A DNA stretch of 64,000 nucleotides from Mercenaria mercenaria (Eukaryota > Mollusca > Bivalvia > Venerida > Veneridae). Location of the stretch: positions 1 to 64,000 of the forward strand of contig NW_026461837.1 in assembly GCF_021730395.1 (NCBI RefSeq), read 5' to 3'. Within the stretch, counting starts at the first letter, position 1. Each line of letters starts with the position of its first letter. Shown here one piece after another: positions 11,311-20,700 of this stretch. Both the position numbers and the translations under genes were made by a program. The notes under the pieces are model-generated. The model saw nothing but the letters and a program-made list of their open reading frames with translations, did not search any database and had not been told where the DNA came from.

Positions 11311-12840
11311 GGTGATTTTAATGAAATGAAATATCATTCGCCCTAATTAAAGTAAACCTATATGTGTATTAGCAAGGAGAGGACCGAGAGAGTGCCCTAT
11401 GGTCTCGGGCAAATATGACAAACAGCGGAACTATGATAGAGCCATTATTAAAAGGCATGCTTACAGGAACACGATCCATAACGACCAAAATACATACCGC
11501 ACATGTAGAAGAATTACAAAATATACTACTTTATCTTCAGTCAGGCAGTTATTCCGTCCCTTCGACTCCATTTCCTTTTCTTGTCTCTGACAATTCAACT
11601 AATCGTGATCTGCCAGTTTAAATGGCATTCAATCTTTTCAAATTCAACTTAATATTTCTGATAGGTTGATAACAAATGTGTTGATCCCTGCAATGTTCAC
11701 ATGTACAGTGCTGAAAGAACTTCAAACCGAATCACATAAAAATGATACCGGTAACTAAGGTCCTATTTTGTAAAGGTATTTCCATTTACTGTTTATTGTG
11801 TTTATGTGCGACATATTATGTTTTAAGAATAACCCCAACTGTACATGATCTGTCTTCAAAAGGGAAAAAAAGGCTGATTCTGAAAAAAAAACTATAACAC
11901 TTAAATGTTCATTTTTCTTTTTTTTTCAGCAATAATTGTAAAATCTACTTCCTAATTGTGTAACGTTACTTCAAAAAATTGTATTGATTCATTTTGTCTC
12001 GTTCTAAAATAGATACACAAATGTGTTCAAATACAACACAATTGAAGCATACACCATTTCCCAAGATTTCGGCAAAATGACATCTTCTAGTGTGATATTT
12101 GAATGTTAAATGAATTGCTGATAATTAATCTTCTGACGAGTTATGTAAAAATGTGATCTCCACAATTTATCTGAAAAAAAAGTACCAATAGTAGGTATTA
12201 AGCCGATCTTGTTAGAATTTGAGGTTTTTCTTTTGTAAAGATTTCCTTTCATCAGAAAAAATCTGACTATACATCGTCAACAACAACAATATTCTATACA
12301 TATACAGATGACAACGACAAAAATATTATAATTGCGGAATTGTTAACTCTTTCTTCGAATCAAATGTGGTTTAATGTGCAGTACATAATGTCATACAGTG
12401 ATACACAACAGTATTGCATATACATGTATAAGAGATTCTGAAGATTTTTACATGAGTAAGTATTGTTTTTGACATTGCCACCGTTAAAACCATCCCTCAG
12501 CAGAATACAGGAAAGCAGAATTGTAATGGTCACGTTAAAAAAGAACGCATGATCGATATTCAAAGGAGGTAACACATGTTGTTCTGAAACACAAGTTGAA
12601 AATATTTGATAAGAGCCTATGAATCCGACAAAACAAAATTAAGTTAATTCAGCATGTTCAGTCCTTCAAACACACATGTTAATTACGATATAAATAATAC
12701 CTTTAGTTTTACTTTCTAGGACATCATGACATTAAAATAAACATGTAGATCTATGCTTTTTATGTTCAAAGAAGTCATAGTCTACTCGAAAAAAAGACAT
12801 TGTTTGAAGTTGGGAAAATAACTCTAACGGTGTATCAATA
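11311..12840. other. Intergenic DNA, nothing recognised
   Basis: Two overlapping short open frames at 11399-11621 have no family resemblance. The rest is AT-rich with homopolymer runs. Confidence 0.5.
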
Positions 12841-13023
12841 TTTCAGATCGGCATTCTTTATTTTTGGAAGTTAATAAATCATTATCAAACCTAGCTGAAA
12901 ATCTCACCGTTATGAAGCTGAAGCTGATATCATCTATATCCATACATTTAATGATGACTGAGCACGATGTACGTCCAATTAACCCTTCTCTCTTCTCTAC
13001 CATTTATGTGCCCCCAGCCCCAC

Positions 13024-13091
<68 letters not shown>

Positions 13092-13275
13092 ATTTTTTGG
13101 GGGTGGGGGTCTCAAAATCAATCTCTCAAAAAGTATTTGACACAGAGTCATCAAACCTCACAGGTCATTCAGAATGTGCGATTGTGCATCTTCTGTTTTA
13201 ATTGGAAAATCACGCAGCTAGACTAGAGTTATGGCCCTTGACTTAGTAAAATACCAAAATCCTAAATCTGCGTCG
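12841..13275. repeat. Repeat patchwork with a (TA)n microsatellite
   Basis: 12890-12955 is a diverged copy of 32170-32250 (shared ATATCATCTATATCCATAC). A pure TA run of about 63 bp fills 13026-13088 and is flanked by complementary runs, CCCCCAGCCCC before and GGGGGTGGGGG after. 13095-13270 resembles a dispersed bivalve repeat containing AAAAAGTATTTGACACAGAG and AGAGTTATGGCCCTTGA. Long open frames here only read through the TA run. Confidence 0.7.
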
Positions 13276-13324
13276 TGCATATCTCATATAGTAGAGTTAG
13301 CAGCTTTAATGTCGGATAATCCTT

Positions 13325-13395
13325 AACTCTAGGCATGTATGTCATGGATATGCTGTGTTATTATTCCCAGCACTGTAGAATTATGTTTTCTAGTA

Positions 13396-13433
<38 letters not shown>

Positions 13434-14040
13434 AACACGACAAAACAGGCTTTAGGACTCTTTATTCTGACTTCAGGTCAAGTACACAGCAATAAAACAG
13501 ATAACCGTCTATTTGTTTTTAGGTTACGTATACATATTGTTATGTTTTATCTTGTCCTTTTTGGATGAAAATCTATTGAATCAATCAGATTTTGACAGAA
13601 ATTAGTTATTTTAACATCAAGACAGTAAAGCAATACTAACATGGAGTAAGTGTAATACTGGAATGTTACACACATTTTCCCATGTTACATTTGTAACTCT
13701 AGGCATGTATGTCATGGATATGCTGTGTTATTATTCCCAGCACTGTAGAATTATGTTTTCTAGTACAAAAACAAAAACAAAACAAAAACACGACAAAACA
13801 GGCTTTAGGGCTCTTTATTCTCACTTCAGGTCAAGTATACAGCAATAAAGCAGATAACCGTCTATTTGTTTTTAGGTTACGTATACATATTGTTATGTTT
13901 TATCTTGTCCTTTTTGGATGAAAATCTATTGAATCAATTAGATATTGACAGACATTAGTTATTTTAACATCAAGACAGTAAAGCAATACTAACGTGGAGT
14001 AAGTGTAATACTGGAATGCTACACACATTTTCCCATGTTT
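13325..14040 (+). repeat. Direct tandem duplication, unit about 370 bp
   Basis: Copies start at 13325 and 13695 with AACTCTAGGCATGTATGTCA and stay nearly identical through ACACACATTTTCCCATGTT. The first contains a pure A run of 35 (13397-13431) where the second has a short CAAAAA-rich stretch. A partial third start occurs at about 14268-14325. A more diverged single copy opens the block at 40515. Confidence 0.88.
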
Positions 14041-14354
14041 TTATTTTCCCCTTAATTTATCAGTCACGATGAGATAAGTACGTCGCTTTTGAGTGAGGTA
14101 ACTTTAATTTGTCTGTCTTATGTTTGCAATTTACAACCTATACGGCGCAGATGCTGTTCCTATTATAATTTACAATCTCTAACTGGCAACCCTACTATCT
14201 TTTTAAAGACTGATTTCATACATTAGATATAATTTGCACGTGTAATAATTAAAAAGGAGGCCATAAAAGCAGCTTTAATGTCGGATTCTCTTTAACTCTA
14301 GGCAAGTATGTCATGGATAAGAACATGGATTTATACACTAATACTCAAACTCAA

Positions 14355-14450
14355 CGGTGGTACAATGGGCTAAGGCGTTGGTCTATGGTGCCTGGAGGGC
14401 AGTGATTCAAATTCGACTGGGGTCGACTTTTATTATTATTATTATTACTA
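14355..14450 (+). mobile_element. tRNA-headed SINE-like fragment with TTA tail
   Basis: GGTGGTACAATGGGCTAAGG resembles a pol III A box and GTGATTCAAATTC a B box, followed by a TTATTATTATTA tail. A damaged counterpart is at about 41335-41455 in copy B, so the insertion predates the segmental duplication. Confidence 0.45.
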
Positions 14451-15961
14451 CAACTTGGTGAGAAACGTTTGATAAAAGTCAAGGTCACCATAAATAAATT
14501 GTAGGGTAAACTGAAAATTTTACACATTCTTTGTAGAAATGATAGGTACTTCGTGTAAAAAATGTTTAGGCTCATCTCTTTAATACTGTAAGGGATATAA
14601 CCTTGAAACTTGAAAATAGATACTTGATCCAGTAAAAATAAACAATAGTATGCCAGACCTAGGTTAAAGTAAGTCTTAATTTCGACAAATCATATAACTG
14701 GATCTGTAAGCAAGTTGTAATCATTCAATTACCTCTTATGTACCGTCTGTTTCAAAAACGTTTCATGTTTAAAGTTTTGTTGGCGGCGTTTAATCAACAC
14801 AAAGCACACATATTACCGACTCGTTTGTTTGTTTGTTCAAAAACCGTCAAAGTTGAATTAGAATGAATGAATGGCTTCGTTATTTTTCTAAAAATAAAAC
14901 CAAACGGTTAGAAACAATACATACCTATTTATTTGAAATTCAGTATGATGCGAAGGGGTTGTTAAATGTCAATTTTACAGATATCTATTTACCAGCGTGA
15001 AGTTAGCAATAGAGCAGGAACAGTTGTATTACTGCCCTTACTGTTATAAAGTTATAGCAGTAATAACACTTATTCCCCGTATGCAATTCCGGCATTCTTC
15101 GGTTATTACTTCAAAGTAATTTCTGTAATTACGTGTCTGCTACCTTGATATAGTAAAACATTGTTGTGTTTGCTTTTTTGCTAATTAAAGGTGTGTAGTA
15201 AATTAGTACATGGTATTTTATGTATTTTGTTTGCGTTCTCCATTCAGTGAAAGAATAAAAAAGATATTTTAATAACTTTATCTGCACTATGTTTGCTTTT
15301 GTCTGTTAGAATGTCTTGAAGAAGCTAAAATGGATCTAATTCTGAATGGCAATAAAGAGGAAATTGCAGTTCACAGTATATTCATCCATCCCAAAAGCTT
15401 CTCCTGGAGACATAAAGACTCCACAAGGAACCAAGTTTTAATGAATCATCCAAAAGACTATGAAAAAGCCAAGTGTGAACACGCACAAACTCTAGTATCT
15501 GAGCCCGGCGTTTTACCTACACTGGACAACACGCCATATCCTATGCCTTTTTGCCCTCGTTTAGTTTATGTAGTCGAGTTACGACACCATTTTTTGATAC
15601 TGGGCTCCAAGCACAGCATGGACTTCTCCACAATTTGCCACAAAATACGTTGCATCAACACGGAATAAATTCCCTGGACGTTAATGTAATTCGTTTTTAA
15701 CGGATCATGGATTTCACGAAAAACACCTGTTTCATCGATGTCTTGGGTAAAAAATGTGATGGAATCAGTGTTCGTTCTGCAACAGATACAGCTGTATGAG
15801 TTGTAGCAACGGCGCAAAACTGTTAACTAAATACTTAAGGTTCCCAAATGGAAAGGTTACATGTATTATGCATATAAAGAGTATTGCCGAAATTTGGATT
15901 CAAATATTTGATTTCTATACACTGATAAAACTCTCAATATAAAAATAATTGTTGAGTTTTT

Positions 15962-15971
15962 GGAACACCCC
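15962..15971 (-). promoter_or_regulatory. kappaB-like motif upstream of the C1q pseudogene
   Basis: GGAACACCCC, read on the minus strand as GGGGTGTTCC, fits the loose NF-kappaB pattern GGGRNNYYCC. It lies 80 bp before the ATG at 16042 and is identical to the site at 43288. TATATATTATGATAACTGAA follows within 25 bp and may hold the TATA element. Confidence 0.4.
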
Positions 15972-16369
15972 ATACTTTTAGTTGGTATATATTATGATAA
16001 CTGAACGCAGACATTCAATCCGTGGGTATAAGAGATTAAATATGTTAGGACATATATTTTTGTTAGTGAATGTATGCGATTTTGTGAGCTCGAGCGAACC
16101 GGAATGCTCTAGATTTCACTATGAAGAGAAAACTCTTGAAAAGATGATTAAAACTGAAATATATGTGGACAAAATAAAATCGGAGACTGAAAACATGCAG
16201 CAAAAAATGTCCGAGCAACTTGATGGAATCCAAGAAGACTGGGAGAAAACGGAACATGAATTAAAAGTGGCCAAAGACGACAATGAAAAAGCGGTTGAGG
16301 AAATCAAGCTAAAATAGATGGTATGTTTACATGTTATTCTAATATGAAAAATGAGCATGTGTTGTTTTT

Positions 16370-16790
16370 TTTAAACACGGCACTATTTAAGCTACGTCGA
16401 TAAATTATTTGGCGCCATTCTGGCGCTGACAAAAGGTATTCCCACATTTGATTTACTATTTTATACAAAAGGCCTTTTGGAATCTAAATCATATAAGAGA
16501 ACGATGTACCACTTAATCCACACACTCTAAATGGATGAATAGGTGCACAGAATAATTCACTAGATGTCTACGCACTGCTAAATTATTCCGCGGGACTTGT
16601 CACAACCTTTGTTTAATTAAAACACGGTTACATTGATGTCACGTCGACCATTTATATTGGGCGCCATACATGCCCCATGAAATAAATGATCCCCTAATTC
16701 ATCCGCTTGATTACATAACAGACATATAAGAATAGAAATAAAATATCACACAACCATGTTTTAATATAGTTTAAACATATTTTATTTCAA
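16370..16790 (-). repeat. Inverted copy of the 8131-8660 dispersed repeat
   Basis: Read on the minus strand this follows 8250-8480 closely: ATATTAAAACATG, then CATGTATGGCGCC, GGTCGACGTGAC, GTCCCGCGGAATAATTTAG and CAGTGCGTAGAC. It lies in the pseudogene intron. Confidence 0.6.
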
Positions 16791-17195
16791 ACATACTACA
16801 TTTTACAATTTACAATATCGATATCATACATGTTGAAAAAGGATAAGATCCGAAAGCTAGACTTACATGTATAAAGGTCTTCTCCTATTATAGTAAATTT
16901 GGCGGTATTACATAATTTGTTTGAAATTGTGTTATTGAACAAACATTTAGCTGATATGCATTGAATAGAACAAATGACATGAAACAAATATTAGTATCAA
17001 GTTAGAAATTAACCAAGTTTTTGAAAAGAATCGCGATTAGAATATATATTTAATATATTTAAGCACTCCAAAATCGATTATAAGCCGCGTAGAAAAATCA
17101 TTAGGCTGCACCCCCTTTAAAAAATATTCCGCAAGCGTACAACCTTCTCGTTGTGTTTAAATATATTGAAACATGTTCTGCTCCATATGTAAGAA

Positions 17196-17346
17196 ATAAT
17201 TTATAGCAAAACCGTGTTTTTAAACACTATTCATACACGATGGACGTTGTACGTCAAGCGTAAAAATTTATTAAATTATTTTCGTACGACGTATAACCGC
17301 CGGAGTGTATTAATAGTGTTCGAACACGGTTTTGCCATAATTTTTT
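17196..17346. mobile_element. Foldback MITE, about 150 bp
   Basis: Left arm GCAAAACCGTGTTTTTAAAC then ACTATTCATACAC; right arm GTGTATTAATAGTGTTCGAA then CACGGTTTTGC. The arms pair over about 35 bp and the AT-rich flanks TAATTT and AAATTA extend the pairing. The centre has several ACGT-containing palindromes. No coding capacity. Confidence 0.65.
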
Positions 17347-17399
17347 ATTGTACAATTTAGATCAAATATAATAGAACTGTTTCCTCGCGAATGCATGGC

Positions 17400-17640
17400 G
17401 CCAAATTGTAGCTCGTCACGCTCCTTTGTTTATACACGCCTGGACTGGAAATTGTAATACTTCTTGTGGTATAGTTCCATTAGAGCGCAAATGATGTCAA
17501 ATTATTCTGCACAGCGAAAAACCAACTCAGTGCGTGCGTGCGTGATGCATATATGGCGTTAAATACAAGTATCATATTGACGTGACGTCAATATGATATC
17601 GTTTTGATAAATAAAGCATTGCTAGTCATATTAGAATATT
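17400..17640 (+). repeat. Further relative of the 8131-8660 repeat
   Basis: It contains a GGCGCC-like site, GTGCGTGCGTGCGTGATG, an imperfect palindrome around TATTGACGTGACGTCAATA, and the shared CATATTAGAAT ending. Confidence 0.45.
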
Positions 17641-17753
17641 TCTTAAGTAATTCAATGTAATTGTGGATTTTATCTTTGTAATTCCCGTTTTTTTTTATTC
17701 TTCCTGTTCTACCTGTCAATATTTACAACCAAACACAACCATTATACTAGCGT

Positions 17754-18555
17754 TTAGGAGTGACCTGTCGCTTTTATTAATAGATTTGAAAGGTTACTAG
17801 AATAAACCACTTCATTAAAGGGATACCCTACCTTTTATAACTTATTTTTATGATAAATATTTAAATGACTGCCTCTTCGACAATTAGACGCCGTGGTGCA
17901 GTGGTAAGCGTGACGGCTGTAGAATCGAATTCCAATGCAGATCAATACTTTTTTTCATTTTATATATTTTGTTCATTTTATATTTGGTAACATACATTTA
18001 AAATGATAATAATGTTATAGATGTATTTGAATTGCATTACTTGTATCATTTTGCTATTTCGCATATAACATAGGTTTTTTCAAATATCTTTTTGACTGTG
18101 AATTATTCAACATGGTTGACATACCTGTGACAATTTGGTCATTCAACTAGCTGATGACACTGATTCGGTGGAAACCGACGCCGCCAGCGAGTGTGAGGAT
18201 GCTCCATTGGGTGTGTGTGTTTGAAATGTATTGAATGTATGAAAATTGTATGAATGAAATTAAAATGAAATTGAAATGTGAAATAAAAAAACATGAAAAA
18301 TATCAATAAAAATCCAATCATAAAACAAATCGTCCTGTGTGGGATTCGAACCCACAGGCTCCTAATCGCAAAAGTTAAATCACTAACAAGTTTCTTCAAT
18401 TCTACCAATTATACTATCAATGCAATTTCAATCTGATCAGTATTTGAAATATATTTATAGTTTTAAATAGACAAAAATCTTTCAAACCCTTATTAAATAA
18501 ACGGAACAGTCTGTAAAATCCAGATCTAAAAATAAAAGCGACAGGTCACTCCTAA
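17754..18555. mobile_element. 0.8-kb inverted-repeat element carrying two tRNA-like modules
   Basis: The termini are TTAGGAGTGACCTGTCGCTT (left) and AAGCGACAGGTCACTCCTAA (right), perfect inverted copies over about 24 bp and weaker beyond. TA or TTA at the junctions could be the target duplication. Inside, 17889-17940 (plus) has GTGGTGCAGTGGTAAGC followed by a B-box-like GAATCGAATTCC and a T tail. Inside also, 18331-18420 (minus) reads as a tRNA-like sequence ending GGGTTCGAATCCC. Neither folds convincingly as a working tRNA by eye. It lies in the C1q pseudogene intron. Confidence 0.6.
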
Positions 18556-19308
18556 TTGCTAATAAACATAGTGGGTAGAGTTGAGAACTGAGCTTGACTT
18601 CATACATGTATGTTTCGTGGTGCGATAGCTCGATTGGAAGCGTCGGATCTAGCTTTACCAGACGTCGATCCATTACAGCACGTTGACTGAAATGACAAGA
18701 TACCGAAATAGACGGCTTTTAGAAATATTTTATTTCAGTTTTAAGCTAACTAGAATATTCATAATCAGCACATCAAAATGACAATATTTATTCTGAATAA
18801 AAAATGATTATTAAATGTTAGACAATAGCGTCTGAAAAGGGGTACCTGAGATAAAATTCTATTGAAATATGTTGTGAAAACAAACATGTGAAAAACAAGA
18901 TAGACTCTAGGGCTAAAAAAGCTTTATCGACTTAGCTACTTCCTCTTGCAGCATACTCGCATAGATCTCACGGTCTGACAAATTTCACACTACAGCGGTA
19001 CCCGTATTAAAAAACAATGTCAAAAGACCTAAAGGTGTAAAGCCTCATTATTAAAGAAATATCCTAGGAAATTATCAGCAACCGCGTTTAGCGTGAATTA
19101 CTCAAGGAAAGCGTAGTTTTATCATTAGAATGAAAGAATTTGTACAAATAATCAAAACGCCATCTAGTCGAAACATCATGGAAAAGGATCGTACACTGTA
19201 TACCTTTATCAAATTTTGGCAATTTTTCCACACAAAACATATAGAATTCAGAATTAAGTTATATTTTAGTGATAAATTATCTATATACAAACTTTTATGT
19301 TGTTTTAG
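18556..19308. other. Rest of the pseudogene intron, with a tRNA-like SINE head near 18615-18680
   Basis: GGTGCGATAGCTCGATTGGA resembles an A box and GACGTCGATCC a weak B box, spacing about 45 bp. No tail or ends are clear. The remainder has nothing recognised. Confidence 0.3.
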
Positions 19309-19737
19309 GACTGTCATCCGTAGCAGCTGTTGGTTTTCAGGCACACGATATAAAGAAAACTGCGCATAGCAGTGGTGAACACGGGGTATTTTAGCACAAC
19401 AACGTTTGACATAGGTTCCGGATACAACAACAAGACTGGGGAATATGTTTACAACCCTGTCGCCGGAATATACATGTTCACATTGCAGCTGTGCATGAGT
19501 AATAAAAAGTATTTATACTTTGAAATTGTTTCTGGAAAATCTGCTATTCTAAAGGTTGCATGCATGACGACGGCGATGGAACCTATGGTTCCAAACAGCT
19601 ACAACTGTAGCGGTGCTAGGTGCAAAGGAAGCTGTGTCGATAAAGAGCGGATCATCTAGCATGAAAGTGATATTAAGAAGGAATCGGGAGTCTGGAATAG
19701 CTTTTCTGGTGTTCTGATTAGCGCGATCGCCAAATAG

Positions 19738-20395
19738 ACAAACCATTTCGTCTTTCTTATTTAAACAATAGCATACTCTTCTTGATCTTTCTTATAATTA
19801 TGCAGTAGTCAAAGAACTCTGCTATTTATTGTAATATTTAATAGGAAGAGAACTGTAACTGTATGGTGAACATGCTTGAAAATACAACTGACAGACACAA
19901 AACAATTGTTCTTTTGGGTCTTTCATATTTCTTGCTCTCTTCTTTCTCATATTCTTTACGCTGTTTAAACAGTTGTTACAAACGTATTTCTTGTTACTTT
20001 TTGTTATTTCCATGCATACCACAGTACTGGCTTTTCAGCTAGGTAATTAATCATACAACTGCTAATTTTAATTTGGTTGTTTGCATTTTTCAAAACTTTT
20101 GTTGAAAAGATAAGTTACATCGTAAAATGTGTTGTTTTCTTTTTTCAAATGCAATATTTGTGAAAATCTTAGTGCAAGCATTTGCATCTTGTTTAATAGG
20201 TACCTACTGATTTACGGGATTAAAGGATATGGTCAGTGCGATCAAAACATGTTCTTTTCAATATGGCTAAATATCTTCCGAAATGCACTTATCTTTTGTT
20301 CACCTAATTAATTTTCACGGAGAAATAAAAAGTTGTTTTCAGTGTTTTATTTTATCATTACCATATTACGCCCCACCCTAACTCCCTTCACATCG
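19738..20395. other. 3' flank of the pseudogene
   Basis: Weakly similar to the 3' flanks at 10776 and 30513 (ACAATAG, GAACTGTAACTGTATG and AAACAGTTGTTACAAACGTAT in order). No coding sequence. Confidence 0.5.
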
Positions 20396-20590
20396 CCAAC
20401 CTCGTCATGTCGAGTTGCGCGTCGTTTTGTATTGTCGCGCGTTGTATCGCATGTCGTGCGTCAACACACGTCATGACGCTCGACACACGATACGACGTGC
20501 AGCGATGCGACATGACATTGCGACATTAATGTTGTCGTGTCGCGCGTCGTGTGTCGATCTAAAACACAACGGACGACAAACAACATGAGA
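20396..20590. repeat. CpG-rich, self-complementary island
   Basis: A dense run of GTCGCGCGTCGTGTGTCG-like words with reverse complements (GTCGTGTGTCG against ACACAACGGACGAC; CGCATGTCGTG against its inverse). It stands out sharply from the AT-rich surroundings and looks like an inverted-repeat transposon relic. No promoter or gene starts here. Confidence 0.55.
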
Positions 20591-20594
20591 TTAG

Positions 20595-20700
20595 AAGGAT
20601 TCCGTAGTGTGTTCCTTAACTGGAGGTGGCGGGTTCGAGTTCCGGTGAGTGCAGATTCGACCGCGGTCACCACTACCCATAACTAAGCTGAGGAACTATA
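20595..20700 (+). mobile_element. tRNA-derived SINE-like fragment
   Basis: GTGGCGGGTTCGAGTTCC is a good B box / T-arm lookalike, preceded by a weak A box. It directly follows the CpG-rich island, so the two may belong to one element. Confidence 0.35.

Larger units (their letters stand above)
13325..16320 (+). repeat. Segmental duplication, copy A (upstream flank and exon 1 of a C1q gene)
   Basis: Collinear with 40515-43651: shared CAGTCACGATGAGATA, AATTTACAATCTCT, GGCAGTGATTCAAATTC, AGATATCTATTTACC and AAGAAGCTAAAATGGATCTA landmarks occur in the same order, then the C1q promoter and exon 1. The open frame at 15330-15668 belongs to this block, but its counterpart near 42690 is interrupted, so it is not called a gene. 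Confidence 0.8.
16042..19737 (+). pseudogene. Broken C1q domain gene
   Basis: Exon 1 (16042-16320) has the leader MLGHIFLLVNVCDFVSSS and the coiled-coil block seen at 8796 and 43372. It is 279 nt where the copy at 43372 is 280, and the lost base near the end brings TAG into frame at 16315, just before the donor GTATGT. Exon 2 (19309-19737, acceptor TTGTTTTAG) is a C1q head with the family signatures GSGYNNKTG and [12 protein letters not shown] and the final [10 protein letters not shown], but split over three frames. One extra T near 19393 shifts the frame, and a further change near 19550 leads to stops at about 19610 and 19657. At least three lesions make this a pseudogene of a host C1q gene. 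The 3-kb intron is crowded with repeats. A truncated secreted coiled coil could still be made from exon 1, but I see no sign of selection for it. Confidence 0.82.

Noticed and set aside
12864-13226. Open frame of 120 aa with Tyr-Ile repeats
   Set aside because: Produced by the TA microsatellite.
15330-15668. Open frame of 112 aa upstream of the C1q pseudogene
   Set aside because: The counterpart in the segmental copy near 42690 has stops and indels, so there is no sign of protein selection.
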